Positions 13,098 to 23,386 of a DNA stretch of 64,000 nucleotides are shown piece after piece. This stretch comes from Nitrosomonadales bacterium (lineage in GTDB: Bacteria > Pseudomonadota > Gammaproteobacteria > Burkholderiales > Gallionellaceae), in contig JACRAT010000016.1 of assembly GCA_016234685.1 (NCBI GenBank), forward strand, positions 1 through 64,000, read 5' to 3'. The stretch's first letter is position 1; the number at the start of each line of letters is the position of its first letter. A program made the position numbers and the translations under genes. The notes beneath the pieces are model-generated. The model searched no databases and was not told the DNA's origin. It saw nothing but the letters and a program-made list of their open reading frames with translations.

Positions 13098-14167
13098 TTC
13101 TTTTCCAGCCACTCCTGCACCAAGCCACAGATCATCGCTTCTTCGTCCGCTGGGATGACGGCGATGGGCTTGGAGTCGCTGCGGTCGATGCGGGTGAGGT
13201 TGGCGTGGTTGGCGGTGGAGTTGAGCTCAAAGCCGATGAAGCGTAGCGGGTCGCAGATGGCGGCGCGGATGACGGGGGCGTGCTGGCCGATGCCGCCGGT
13301 GAAGACCAGCGCGTCGAGGCCGCCTGCTTTGGCGGCGTAGCTGCCAATGGCGGCGCGGACACTGGTACAGAAGTATTCGACGGCGAAACGTGCGTCTTGG
13401 GTAGGGCTGGTGAGCAGGGTCTGCATGTCAGCGCTTTCGCCGTTGGAAAGGGCCAGCAGGCCCATGCTGTGATAGACCAGTTGGGCCAGCGCGGGGTGGT
13501 CGTAGCGTTGGGCCAGTTCCAGCATCACGCCGGGGTCGAGGTCGCCGCTACGGGTGGCCATGGGGATGCCGCCTGCGGGGGTGTAGCCCATGCTGGTGTC
13601 GACGGAGCGCAGGTTATCGAGCAGGCACAGGCTGGCACCGCTGCCGAGATGGGCGACGACGACGCGACCGGAGGCGGCTTCGCCGATGACTTCGGGCAGG
13701 TGCTGCGCGATGTGGGCGTAGTTGAGGCCGTGGAAGCCGTAGCGGCGCAGTTTGAATTCGCGCGGGATGGGCAGGCGGCGCGCGCTTTCTGGCAGGGTAT
13801 GGTGAAAGGCGGTGTCGAAACAGGCGAGTTGCGGAACATTGAAGCGTTCGCGGCAAAGTTCGACGCCGAGCAGGTTGCCGGGTAGATGCAGTGGGGCGAG
13901 CGGAACCAAGGTGTGCAGCCGGGCGAACTCGTCGTCGTCGATCAGCCGGGCGGAGTCCAAGATTTCGCCGCCATGCACGAAACGGTGGCCGATGGCGTCC
14001 GGGCGGTCGTCGTCCAGCGCTGCCAGTAGGGCATCCAGTGCGGCGGCGTGGCTGCCGCTGGCGTGTCCAAGATGGGTGTAGTGGAAGTCGCGGCGCGAGC
14101 CGTCTTCACCGAACAGGCTGGCTTTGAGGCTGGATGAGCCGCTGTTGAGGGTGAGGAGGCTAGGCAT
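13094..14167 (-). CDS. ackA: Acetate kinase
   Basis: LTLNSGSSSLKASLF, CFDTAFHHTLP, FTGGIGQHAPVIR. Confidence 0.94.
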   Translation of the reverse strand: MPSLLTLNSGSSSLKASLFGEDGSRRDFHYTHLGHASGSHAAALDALLAALDDDRPDAIGHRFVHGGEILDSARLIDDDEFARLHTLVPLAPLHLPGNLLGVELCRERFNVPQLACFDTAFHHTLPESARRLPIPREFKLRRYGFHGLNYAHIAQHLPEVIGEAASGRVVVAHLGSGASLCLLDNLRSVDTSMGYTPAGGIPMATRSGDLDPGVMLELAQRYDHPALAQLVYHSMGLLALSNGESADMQTLLTSPTQDARFAVEYFCTSVRAAIGSYAAKAGGLDALVFTGGIGQHAPVIRAAICDPLRFIGFELNSTANHANLTRIDRSDSKPIAVIPADEEAMICGLVQEWLEKN

Positions 14168-16539
14168 CAGTAGGGCCAGACCCATTCGTTGATCTCGGGC
14201 GCATCCACGCCGTGTTCGTAGGCATAGTTACGGCATTCGATCTGGCGGTCGCGCAGTTTCTCCTTGACGTGTGCGCCGGTGGTGCGCAGCACCGGGATGC
14301 GGTCGATGGCGTCGATCACTAGGCTGTAGCGGTCGATCTCGTTCTGGATGGCGAGCTCGAATGGGGTATTGATGCTGCCCTTTTCCTTGTAGCCGCGCAC
14401 GTGCAGGTTGGCGTGGTTGGTGCGCCGGTAGGCCAGTCGGTGGATCAGCCAAGGGTAGCCGTGGAAGTTGAAGATGACGGGCTTGTCGGTGGTGAACAGG
14501 CTGTCGAAATCGCGGTCGGACATGCCGTGCGGGTGTTCGGCGGCCGGTGTCAGTTTGTACAAATCCACTACGTTGACGAAGCGCACCTTCAGCGCGGGGA
14601 AGTTCTCGCGCAGCAGCACGACGGCGGCCAGCGCCTCTTTGGTGGGGATGTCGCCCGCGCTGGCCATCACGATGTCCGGTTCACCGTCGAAATCGTTGCT
14701 GGCCCAGTCCCAGATGCCGATGCCCTTGGTGCAATGCTTGATCGCCGCATCCATGTCCAGATATTGCAGGTGCTTCTGTTTGTCGCAGACGATGACGTTG
14801 ATGTAATCGGTGCTTTCCAGACAATGGTCGGCGACTGACAGCAGACAGTTCACGTCGGGCGGCAGGTAGATGCGCGTCACCTCCGGGCTTTTGTTCACCA
14901 CCAGATCGAGGAAGCCGGGGTCTTGGTGGGTGAAGCCGTTGTGATCCTGCCGCCATACAGTGGAAGTGATGAGCAGGTTGAGGCTGGAAATCGGCGCGCG
15001 CCAGGGCACATCCCTGCACATGGCCAGCCACTTGGCGTGCTGGTTGAACATCGAGTCGATGACGTGGACGAAGGCTTCGTAGGTGGAGAAGAAGCCGTGG
15101 CGTCCGCTGAGCAGGTAGCCTTCCAGCCAGCCTTCCAGCGTGTGCTCGGAGAGGATCTCCATCACACGTCCGTCGGTGGAGAGATGGCTGCCGTCGGCAT
15201 CTTCCGGGCGTATCTCCGCCATCCAGACTTTTTCGGTCACATCGTAGATGTCATCCAGCTTGTTGGAGGCGTTCTCGTCCGGGCCGAAGACGCGGAAATT
15301 CTGCATGTTCAGCCGCATGATGTCGCGCAGCAGCTTGCCCAGCGGACGGGTATTCTCCGCGCGGATCACGCCGGGGCCGGGTAGCTCGGCGGCGTAGCTG
15401 CGGTAATCCGGGATGCGCAACGCTTTGCGCAGATGTCCGCCGTTGGCGTGCGGATTGCAGCCCATGCGACGCGCGCCTTGTGGCGAGAGCTTGCGCAGTT
15501 CGGCGTTCAGTCGTCCGGTTTCGTCGAACAGTTCTTCTGGTTTGTAGCTGCGCAACCAGTTTTCGAGTTGCTGCAAGCGCGCCGGATTACCCACCACGTC
15601 GTTGAGCGGCACTTGGTGCGAGCGCCAGAAATCTTCGACTTTGTGCCCATCCACTTCTTTCGGGCCGCTCCAGCCCTTGGGGCTGCGCAGCACGATCATC
15701 GGCCAGCGCGGGCGTATCGTCGTGCCGAACTTGCGGGCGATGTGCTGGTAGTGGCGGATATTTTCCATGCACTGTTCCAACGCTTCTGCCATCTTGGCGT
15801 GCATCTGTAACGGGTCACTGCCCTCGACGAAATACGGCGTCCAGCCATAACCCTTGAACAGACTCTCCAGTTCCTCATGCGAGATGCGCGAGAGCAGGGT
15901 GGGGTTGTTGATCTTGTAGCCGTTTAGATGCAGGATGGGCAGCACTGCGCCGTCGCGGGCGGGGTTCAGGAATTTGTTCGAATGCCAAGCCGTCGCCAGC
16001 GGGCCGGTCTCGGCCTCGCCATCGCCCACCATCACCGTCACCAGCAGGTCGGGGTTGTCGTAGGCCGCGCCGAATGCGTGCGAGATGCTGTAGCCGAGTT
16101 CGCCGCCTTCGTGGATGGAGCCGGGCATCTCGGGTGTGCAATGGCTGCCGATGCCGCCGGGGAATGAGAATTCCTTGAAGAACTGGCGCAGGCCGTCTTC
16201 GTCCTCGCTCTTGTTCGGGTAGAACTCGCTGTAAGTGCCGTCCAGATAGAGCGGGGCCAGCACGCCCGGTGCGCCGTGGCCGGGGCCTGCCAGAAAAATG
16301 GCGTCGAGGTCGTATTTTCGGATGATGCGGTTGATGTGGACGTAGGCGAAACTCAGACCGGGACTCGATCCCCAATGCCCCAGCAGGCGCTGTTTGATGT
16401 GATCGGCTTTAAGCGGCTCTTTCAACAGGGGGTTGTCGCGCAGGTAGATCATCCCGGCGGCAAGGTAGTTACACGCGCGCCAGTAGGCGTTCAGTGAGTT
16501 CAGTTCATCGGACGAGAGGGGAGTGGTTGCGTCGGTCAT
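14167..16539 (-). CDS. xfp: Phosphoketolase (xylulose-5-P/fructose-6-P)
   Basis: [48 protein letters not shown]; stop overlaps the ackA start. Confidence 0.94.
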   Translation of the reverse strand: MTDATTPLSSDELNSLNAYWRACNYLAAGMIYLRDNPLLKEPLKADHIKQRLLGHWGSSPGLSFAYVHINRIIRKYDLDAIFLAGPGHGAPGVLAPLYLDGTYSEFYPNKSEDEDGLRQFFKEFSFPGGIGSHCTPEMPGSIHEGGELGYSISHAFGAAYDNPDLLVTVMVGDGEAETGPLATAWHSNKFLNPARDGAVLPILHLNGYKINNPTLLSRISHEELESLFKGYGWTPYFVEGSDPLQMHAKMAEALEQCMENIRHYQHIARKFGTTIRPRWPMIVLRSPKGWSGPKEVDGHKVEDFWRSHQVPLNDVVGNPARLQQLENWLRSYKPEELFDETGRLNAELRKLSPQGARRMGCNPHANGGHLRKALRIPDYRSYAAELPGPGVIRAENTRPLGKLLRDIMRLNMQNFRVFGPDENASNKLDDIYDVTEKVWMAEIRPEDADGSHLSTDGRVMEILSEHTLEGWLEGYLLSGRHGFFSTYEAFVHVIDSMFNQHAKWLAMCRDVPWRAPISSLNLLITSTVWRQDHNGFTHQDPGFLDLVVNKSPEVTRIYLPPDVNCLLSVADHCLESTDYINVIVCDKQKHLQYLDMDAAIKHCTKGIGIWDWASNDFDGEPDIVMASAGDIPTKEALAAVVLLRENFPALKVRFVNVVDLYKLTPAAEHPHGMSDRDFDSLFTTDKPVIFNFHGYPWLIHRLAYRRTNHANLHVRGYKEKGSINTPFELAIQNEIDRYSLVIDAIDRIPVLRTTGAHVKEKLRDRQIECRNYAYEHGVDAPEINEWVWPY

Positions 16540-16721
16540 GGCATCATCTTCGCGTTAAGAACTGGCGTCGATTATAGCCGCATCAAGATGACGGAGCGGT
16601 GAATCAGCGGCGGATTTTCATCGCTCAGAAGCCGATGCGGAGGAAGGCGAGGAGGCAGCAAAGAGCCCCGCCTATCGGGTATCCTTCGGGTTTCCATGCT
16701 ACGCAGAGTGGCGCAAGACCT

Positions 16722-17747
16722 ATGCAGATGATCGACAATCAACAATCCAAAGTGATACGCAAGCTACTCATCGCACTGTTGGCCTTGATGCTGGTGTTCG
16801 CCATCGGCACGGTGGGGTATCGCATACTGGGTGGGGCGCAGTATTCCTGGATGGATTGTTTTTACATGACGTTCATCACTATCTCCTCGATAGGCTATGG
16901 CGAGGTGGTGGATGTCACGCAATACGAATACGGACGGCTATTCACCGTGTTCGTCGGTATCTCCGGTATCGGTGTGCTGGGTTATGTGCTGTCCACCGTG
17001 ACGGCGTTCATGCTGGAGAGCGACCTCAATGTCGCATGGCGGAGAAAGAAGATGCAAAAGAAAATCGCGCAACTGGAAGACCACTATATCGTCTGCGGCA
17101 TCGGTCTGGTGGGGATCAATGTCGCGCACGATCTGGAATCGACCGGGCGGCACTCGGTGCTCATCGACAGCAATATGCCGCACCTTCTGCGCTATGTGGA
17201 GACGCACCCGGATCAACTTTACCTGCACGGCGATGCGACCGACGACGATGTGCTGCAAGCAGCCGGGATCGCCCGCGCCAAGGGCGTGTTCGCCGTGGCG
17301 CACGACGACAGCACCAATCTGGTCATCAGCCTGAGCGCCAAGCAACTCAACCCAAAACTGCGCGTCGTCGCGCGTTGCCATGACTTGAAGAACGCTGAAA
17401 AGACCCGTCGCTCCGGCGCGGACGAAGTTATCTCGCCCGACTTCAGCGGCGGCCTGCGCATCGTCTCTGCCATGGTGCGTCCCAACGTGATGAATTTCCT
17501 CGACGAGATGCTCAAGTCAGACAGCAAATTGCGCATGGAAGAGATCAAGATACCCGCCGCTTTGGACGGAAAGCCTTTGAGTCATCTGTATCAGGGCAAC
17601 ACCGACTGCATGGTGCTGGCCGTGCAGCGTGTCACCCGCTGGCAACTCAACCCTCCCGCCAGTTATGAGTTGGCTGGCGGCGACGTACTGATGCTGATGA
17701 CCACACCCCAAGGACGCGCGCAGTTGGAAGCGGCGATAGGCGAGTGA
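16722..17747 (+). CDS. Potassium channel protein (ion-channel pore plus TrkA-N/RCK domain)
   Basis: FITISSIGYGEVVDVTQYEYGRLFTV pore; VCGIGLVGINVAHDL Rossmann domain. Confidence 0.88.
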   Translation: MQMIDNQQSKVIRKLLIALLALMLVFAIGTVGYRILGGAQYSWMDCFYMTFITISSIGYGEVVDVTQYEYGRLFTVFVGISGIGVLGYVLSTVTAFMLESDLNVAWRRKKMQKKIAQLEDHYIVCGIGLVGINVAHDLESTGRHSVLIDSNMPHLLRYVETHPDQLYLHGDATDDDVLQAAGIARAKGVFAVAHDDSTNLVISLSAKQLNPKLRVVARCHDLKNAEKTRRSGADEVISPDFSGGLRIVSAMVRPNVMNFLDEMLKSDSKLRMEEIKIPAALDGKPLSHLYQGNTDCMVLAVQRVTRWQLNPPASYELAGGDVLMLMTTPQGRAQLEAAIGE

Positions 17748-17748
17748 G

Positions 17749-17811
17749 CTAGTGCGGCCCCCACGGCCAGTAGAACTCGCTCGTGTACTTCTGCTTCGGT
17801 ATCTTCACCAT
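17749..17811 (-). pseudogene. Possible vestige of an IS3-type transposase orfA 5' end
   Basis: Minus-strand MVKIPKQKYTSEFYWPWGPH*; the first ~13 residues resemble IS3-family OrfA N-termini, and a purine-rich RBS-like stretch precedes the ATG. Confidence 0.35.
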
Positions 17812-18019
17812 CTTCCTTTTCAAGATGACTGCGATCTTATGTCACCCTTGGAGGGCGATTTTTCGAGGCGGCTTCAAGCCCCAAGTGCATAAGCCCAGAT
17901 AGCTCATTAGATTTTGTGGTATCACAAAATCAAGGTGTTGTAGGTCGGGCTGAAGCCTGACCTTCGTTCTAATGGATAATCTGGGTTAAATAATCTTTGC
18001 TAATTTTCTCGCCCTTGTT

Positions 18020-18042
18020 AAGATGCAAAAAAAATGCATCTT
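18020..18042 (+). promoter_or_regulatory. NsrR-like operator upstream of ccoN
   Basis: AAGATGCAAAAAAAATGCATCTT, 23 bp, compared with the remembered NsrR consensus AAGATGCATTTNAAATGCATCTT; extended perfect 10-bp inverted arms at 18018-18027/18035-18044. Confidence 0.6.
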
Positions 18043-18071
18043 AAGTTGAACTAAGTAAGGGAGGGGCTACC

Positions 18072-19481
18072 ATGGTCGCAAAAGAGTTGGAAGGTCAGAC
18101 TTATAACCTTAAGATAGTTAAGTGGTTTTCTGTCTGTGCCGTGATCTATCTGGTGGTGGGGGCATTGGTCGGCGATTTCATCGCTTGGCAGTTGGCGTTT
18201 CCCTCGCTGAATTTCGATCCACATCTCAGTTTCGGGCGGCTACGCCCGCTACACACTAACGCGGTGATCTTTGCTTTCGGCGGTTGCACTTTAATGGCAA
18301 CCGCTTTTTACATCGTCCAGCGAACTTGCGAAGTGCCGCTGTGGAGCAGCAAGCTGGCTTGGTTCACCTTCTGGGGCTGGAACGCGATCATCGTCAGTGC
18401 GGTGGTGTCCTTCCCGATGGGCTGGACGCAGGGCAAGGAGTACGCCGAACTGGAATGGCCGATCGACATCGCCATCGCGGTGGTGTGGCTGTCCTACATG
18501 GGCAACTTCATCATGACGATAGCCAATCGCAGAACTTCGCACATCTACGTGGCGAACTGGTTCTTCCTCGGCATGATGGTGATGATCACCTACCTACACG
18601 TGGTCAATTCGCTGGCGGTGCCGGTGACCATGACCAAGTCCTACTCGATCTTCTCCGGCGTGCAGGACGCGATGATCCAGTGGTGGTGGGGACACAACGC
18701 GGTGGGCTTCTTCCTGACCGCTGGTTTCCTCGGCATCATGTATTACTTCGTACCCAAGCAGGCTAATCTGCCGATCTTCTCCTACCGGCTTTCCGTGCTG
18801 CATTTCTGGGCGCTGATGTTCGGTTACGTCTGGCTGGGGGCGCACCACCTGCAATACACGGCACTGCCGGACTGGGCCGGTTCGCTGGGGGCAGCGGTGT
18901 CCATCGCCATGATCATCCCGTCCTGGGGCGGCGCGATCAACGGCCTGATGACGCTGTCCGGCGCGTGGAACAAGCTGCGTGACGACTACGTGCTGCGCTT
19001 CCTCGTGGTGTCGCTGGCCTTCTACGCCATGTCCACCTTCGAAGGGCCGGTGATGTCGGTCAAGACAGTCAACGCCTTGTCGCACTACACCGATTGGACC
19101 ATAGGCCACGTGCACTCCGGCGCGCTGGGCTGGGTGGCGATGGTGTCCATCGGCGCCATCTACCACCTGCTGACCCGCTTGTGGGACACCAAGATCTACT
19201 CGGTCAGTCTGGTCAACACGCACTTCTGGATCCACACCATAGGCACCGTGTTCTACGTCTGTGCGATGTGGGTGTCCGGCATCATGCAGGGCCTGATGTG
19301 GCGCGCCACCGATGACTACGGCAATCTGACCTACACCTTCGCCGAGAGCGTGGCTGCGATGCATCCCTACTATGTGTTGCGCTCGGTGGGTGGTTTCCTA
19401 GTGCTGGTGGGTGGGCTGATCATGCTCTACAACGTGGTGATGACGATACGTGGTGCCGGGCGCACTGCGGCTCGCGCATAA
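18072..19481 (+). CDS. ccoN: cbb3-type cytochrome c oxidase subunit I
   Basis: [56 protein letters not shown]. Confidence 0.96.
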   Translation: MVAKELEGQTYNLKIVKWFSVCAVIYLVVGALVGDFIAWQLAFPSLNFDPHLSFGRLRPLHTNAVIFAFGGCTLMATAFYIVQRTCEVPLWSSKLAWFTFWGWNAIIVSAVVSFPMGWTQGKEYAELEWPIDIAIAVVWLSYMGNFIMTIANRRTSHIYVANWFFLGMMVMITYLHVVNSLAVPVTMTKSYSIFSGVQDAMIQWWWGHNAVGFFLTAGFLGIMYYFVPKQANLPIFSYRLSVLHFWALMFGYVWLGAHHLQYTALPDWAGSLGAAVSIAMIIPSWGGAINGLMTLSGAWNKLRDDYVLRFLVVSLAFYAMSTFEGPVMSVKTVNALSHYTDWTIGHVHSGALGWVAMVSIGAIYHLLTRLWDTKIYSVSLVNTHFWIHTIGTVFYVCAMWVSGIMQGLMWRATDDYGNLTYTFAESVAAMHPYYVLRSVGGFLVLVGGLIMLYNVVMTIRGAGRTAARA

Positions 19482-19492
19482 GGGAGGACAAA

Positions 19493-20134
19493 ATGTCATT
19501 TCAGGAAAAACTTGAAAAGAACGTCTGGGGCATGATCGCCATGGTGGCCGTCGTGGTTTCGATCGGCGGCATCGTGGAGATCGTCCCGTTGTTCTATCTG
19601 GACAATACCATGGAGAAGCTGAACAAGGATGAAGACAGCATCCGTCCTTACACTGCGCTCCAGCTGGAGGGGCGTGACGTCTACATCCGCGAAGGCTGTT
19701 ACCTGTGCCACTCGCAGATGATCCGTCCGTTCCGTGACGAGAAAGAGCGTTACGGTCACTACTCGCTGGCGGTGGAATCCAAGTACGACCATCCGTTCCA
19801 GTGGGGCTCCAAGCGCACCGGCCCGGATCTGGCGCGCGTGGGAGCCAAATACTCGGATGAGTGGCAGGTTCAGCATCTGAAAGCACCGCGTTCGCTGGTG
19901 CCGGAATCGGTGATGCCGGATTACGCCTTTCTGGCCGATGCCAAGCTCGACGACTCGTTGACCGAGAGCAAGATGCGTGCGCTTAAAGCGGTCGGCGTAC
20001 CGTATTCCGACGAAGATTTCAAGTCGGCCGCCTCGGCGGTGCGCGGCAAGACCGAGATGGATGCGATGGTGGCCTACCTTCAGGTGTTGGGTACCATGGT
20101 CAAGTTCCAAGAGGGGAGAGACTATCGTGAGTGA
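19493..20134 (+). CDS. ccoO: cbb3-type cytochrome c oxidase subunit II
   Basis: [52 protein letters not shown]. Confidence 0.96.
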   Translation: MSFQEKLEKNVWGMIAMVAVVVSIGGIVEIVPLFYLDNTMEKLNKDEDSIRPYTALQLEGRDVYIREGCYLCHSQMIRPFRDEKERYGHYSLAVESKYDHPFQWGSKRTGPDLARVGAKYSDEWQVQHLKAPRSLVPESVMPDYAFLADAKLDDSLTESKMRALKAVGVPYSDEDFKSAASAVRGKTEMDAMVAYLQVLGTMVKFQEGRDYRE

Positions 20135-20135
20135 G

Positions 20136-20348
20136 ATGCTGAGCGAGTTTTTCCATACCGACTGGTCGGCCATGACGCACGCCGACTGGTTCGGGCTGGT
20201 GACCGTCACGCTGCTGACGGTGCTGATGGCGGGCTTGTATGTCTGGGTGTTCAAGCCCGGCAACAAGGAACGGTTCGAGCGTTATCGCAACTTTGTGAAC
20301 CAGGACGACGAGATGAACAGGGAGATCGGACATGGCCAAGCAAAATAA
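20136..20348 (+). CDS. ccoQ: cbb3 oxidase subunit CcoQ/FixQ
   Basis: Single-TM small protein MLSEFFHTDWSAMTHADWFGLVTVTLLTVLMAGLYVWVFKPGNKERFERYR between ccoO and ccoP; GTG at 20127 is an alternative start. Confidence 0.85.
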   Translation: MLSEFFHTDWSAMTHADWFGLVTVTLLTVLMAGLYVWVFKPGNKERFERYRNFVNQDDEMNREIGHGQAK

Positions 20349-21192
20349 ACCGGAACATGCGAGCGACACAGGGCATGAGTGGGACGGAATCCGTGAGTTG
20401 ACCAACCCGCCGCCGCGCTGGTGGATGATCTCGCTACACGCCAGTTGGATCTGGTGCGTGATCTATTTCATCCTGTATCCGGCGATCCCGCTGATCCATG
20501 ATTCCACCAAGGGCATCCTAGGCTGGACTCAGATCAAGGAGTACAAAGAGGCCGTGGCCGAGAACGAAGCGATCAGGCAGCCTTATCTGCAAAAGATCTC
20601 GGCGATGAGCGGGCAGCAGATCTTGGGCGACCCCGGTATGCGCAACTTCGCCGACTCGTCGGCCAAGGCGATCTTCGGCGACAACTGCGCCGGATGTCAC
20701 GGTGCGGGGGGGCAGGGAGCACCCGGCCTGTTCCCGGTGCTGGCGGATGACGACTGGCTGTACGGCGGCGACTTCGACACGCTGGTGGAGTCCATCACCA
20801 ATGGCCGGCAGAGTTTCATGCCTGCCCAGCAAGGCGTGCTGGATGAGGCCGCGATTAACCAGTTGACCGACTTCGCGCTGGCGGCATCGGCGGGCAAAGC
20901 GACGCCTGAGCAGTTTGCGCTGTTCAGCCAGTCCGGTTGCTCCGGCTGTCACGGCGAAGATGCCAAGGGCGGGGCGATCAACAAACTGGGCACGGGCGCG
21001 GCCAACCTCACCGATGCCATCTGGCGTTTCGGTGGTAGCCGTGAAGACGTGCTGCGTACCATACGCTACGGCGTGAATCAGGACGGGCCGAACACACGGG
21101 TGGCGATCATGCCTGCGTTCAACGGCAAGCTCGGCCCTGAGAACATCAAGATGCTGGCGGTGAAGGTACACCAGTTCGGCGGCGGACAGTGA
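20332..21192 (+). CDS. ccoP: cbb3-type cytochrome c oxidase subunit III (dihaem)
   Basis: Two CxxCH motifs (CAGCH, CSGCH), N-terminal TM. Confidence 0.95.
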   Translation: MAKQNKPEHASDTGHEWDGIRELTNPPPRWWMISLHASWIWCVIYFILYPAIPLIHDSTKGILGWTQIKEYKEAVAENEAIRQPYLQKISAMSGQQILGDPGMRNFADSSAKAIFGDNCAGCHGAGGQGAPGLFPVLADDDWLYGGDFDTLVESITNGRQSFMPAQQGVLDEAAINQLTDFALAASAGKATPEQFALFSQSGCSGCHGEDAKGGAINKLGTGAANLTDAIWRFGGSREDVLRTIRYGVNQDGPNTRVAIMPAFNGKLGPENIKMLAVKVHQFGGGQ

Positions 21193-21204
21193 GGAGGAGA
21201 CATC

Positions 21205-21309
21205 ATGGATGCAGTTGTGATCGGAGTCATCATCGCTTTGGTTGGCACTTTGCTGGTGATCGGGTATCTGGGTTTCAAGTTCTTCCAGATCATCGGGGGC
21301 AAAGAGTGA
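21205..21309 (+). CDS. 34-aa single-TM small protein in the cco operon
   Basis: MDAVVIGVIIALVGTLLVIGYLGFKFFQIIGGKE*; gaggagga RBS upstream; between ccoP and ccoG. Confidence 0.7.
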   Translation: MDAVVIGVIIALVGTLLVIGYLGFKFFQIIGGKE

Positions 21310-21390
21310 CGAGGGCGTGTTGAACGCCCGATAGCAGGCAAGATAGAAGGGGAGCCTTGCCGCTCCCCTTCTGCGTGAGAGAGGGCTGCG

Positions 21391-22803
21391 ATGAGTGAGA
21401 AAAGTGAACAAGACAAACCGCTGGAGAGTATCGAAGCGCTGTACGCCGATGCCGCCAACTGGCATGTAAACACCGGCGGCGAGACTATCCACGCCAAGCG
21501 CATGGATGGCCGCTTCCGCCGCATCAAATGGCTGACGGCGGCGTCTTGGATTTTCTACCTGCTGGCGCCCTACCTGCGCTGGAACGGCCAGCAAGCCATC
21601 TTGTTCGACGTGCCGCACCGCCAGTTCCACCTGTTCGCATTGACCATCTGGCCGCAGGACATCTGGCTGCTGTCACTGGTGCTGATCTTCTTCGCCATCA
21701 CGCTGTTCGCGGTGACAGCGGTGGCGGGGCGCATCTGGTGCGGCTATTTCTGCTTCCAGACGGTGTGGACGGACATCTTTACCTGGATCGAAGAGAAGAT
21801 CGAGGGCAATCCCCAGCAGCGCCGCAAGCTGGACGCCGCCCCGTGGGATGCGCGCAAGCTGGGGCTGAAGCTCGCCAAGCACACGCTGTGGCTGGTCATC
21901 GCCGTGGTCACCGGCGTGACTTTCTCCGGCTATTTCTACGACATCTTCCAGCTCTGGCACGATTACCTGACTTTGCAGGTGCCGCTGATCGCTTGGGTGG
22001 TGATGGCCGCGTTCATCTTCGGCACCTATGTGTTTGCCGGGCTGATGCGCGAGCAGGTGTGCTTCTGGCTGTGCCCCTACGCGCGCATCCAATCGGTGAT
22101 GGTGGATCGCAACTCGGTCATCCCCACCTACGATTTCCGGCGCGGCGAACCGCGTGGGCGCGCTAGGAGCGGGGCGGGCGACTGTGTGGACTGCCAGCTG
22201 TGCATAGGCGTGTGTCCCACCGGGGTGGACATCCGCAACGGCTTGCAAGAAGGCTGCATCAACTGCGGCTTGTGCTTGGACGCCTGTGACAGCGTGATGG
22301 TCAAGGTGGGCAAGCCGCCGGGTCTGATCCGTTACGCTTCCGAGAACGAGATCCTCGGCCAGCCGACGCCGCCGTTTTTCAAGCGCCCGAGGGTGCTGGT
22401 CTACGGGTTCATCCTGTTGCTGGCCGCCGGTGGCATCCTGTACGGCCTGACCCACATCCAGCCGTTGCAACTGACCGTGCTGCACGAACGCCAGCCCTTG
22501 TTCATCCGCATGAGCGACGGCAGCATCGCCAACAAATACACCCTCACGGCGGTCAACAAGACCGGCGGCAATCTGCCGGTGCAGATCCGCGTGGAAGGGC
22601 TGGAAGGTGCTACAGTCGAGGCCAACGACGGCGCGCCGGTGGTGCTGACGCCGGAAATGGTGATGCCGTTCCGCGTGCTGGTGCGGACAAGGCCGGAGCA
22701 GTTGAAGGGCGTGGACACGCCGATCCGCTTCGTGCTGGAGAGCGCGGGAGAGACCCAGGCCAGACTGGAGTATGAGTCGGTGTTCGTCGGGCCAGCGAAC
22801 TGA
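21391..22803 (+). CDS. ccoG: Cytochrome c oxidase accessory protein CcoG (4Fe-4S)
   Basis: GRIWCGYFCFQTVWTDIFTWIE; CVDCQLCIGVCPTGVDIRNGLQEGCINCGLCLDAC. Confidence 0.94.
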   Translation: MSEKSEQDKPLESIEALYADAANWHVNTGGETIHAKRMDGRFRRIKWLTAASWIFYLLAPYLRWNGQQAILFDVPHRQFHLFALTIWPQDIWLLSLVLIFFAITLFAVTAVAGRIWCGYFCFQTVWTDIFTWIEEKIEGNPQQRRKLDAAPWDARKLGLKLAKHTLWLVIAVVTGVTFSGYFYDIFQLWHDYLTLQVPLIAWVVMAAFIFGTYVFAGLMREQVCFWLCPYARIQSVMVDRNSVIPTYDFRRGEPRGRARSGAGDCVDCQLCIGVCPTGVDIRNGLQEGCINCGLCLDACDSVMVKVGKPPGLIRYASENEILGQPTPPFFKRPRVLVYGFILLLAAGGILYGLTHIQPLQLTVLHERQPLFIRMSDGSIANKYTLTAVNKTGGNLPVQIRVEGLEGATVEANDGAPVVLTPEMVMPFRVLVRTRPEQLKGVDTPIRFVLESAGETQARLEYESVFVGPAN

Positions 22804-22813
22804 ACCGTGGGTT

Positions 22814-22831
22814 CCCCCCTTTAACAAAGGG
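22814..22831. repeat. Small palindrome CCCCCCTTT-AAC-AAAGGGGGG between ccoG and ccoH
   Basis: Near-perfect inverted repeat; the cccctttaacaaagggg type of dispersed element. Confidence 0.6.
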
Positions 22832-22882
22832 GGGGCCAGTGATGGCGGGACGCAGACAGAAAAGACTTATCAGGAGCACAAC

Positions 22883-23386
22883 ATGAGCATCAGCCTGCAA
22901 CTAAAGAACGACCTCAAGAACCCCTGGTTGCGCACCATCCTCGGCATCGTCGCCGTGACGGTGACGGTGAACCTAGCCTTCGTGTTCTACGCCTACTGGT
23001 CGCCGCCGCAACTGGTCGCCAAGGATTACTACGAGAAGGGCAAGCAATATTTCCACGAGGAGATCAAGCGCGAGCAGCAGGCGGGGGACGCCTGGCGCTT
23101 GCAGTTGCTGCTTGCGCCGACGCTTAGCGCCAACCAGCCGCAGACCTTGCGGCTGTACGCGATGGACCATCAGGGCAATCCGGTGCAGAGCGGCGAAGCG
23201 ACGCTGTACGCCTATCGTCCCAACAGTGACCGCGACGATTTCAAGCGCGAGCTGAAATGGGTGGACGGCGGCACCTTCGCCGCCGAGGTGGCTTTCCCGC
23301 TGCCAGGCAAGTGGGATCTGATCGCGCAAGTCCGCTCGGGTGAGCAGAAATACGATGTCGCCCAGCGCATCGATGTCCAAAGATAG
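22883..23386 (+). CDS. ccoH: FixH/CcoH family protein
   Basis: N-terminal TM; PWLRTILGIVAVTVTVNLAFVFYAYWSPPQLVAKDYYEKG. Confidence 0.85.
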   Translation: MSISLQLKNDLKNPWLRTILGIVAVTVTVNLAFVFYAYWSPPQLVAKDYYEKGKQYFHEEIKREQQAGDAWRLQLLLAPTLSANQPQTLRLYAMDHQGNPVQSGEATLYAYRPNSDRDDFKRELKWVDGGTFAAEVAFPLPGKWDLIAQVRSGEQKYDVAQRIDVQR

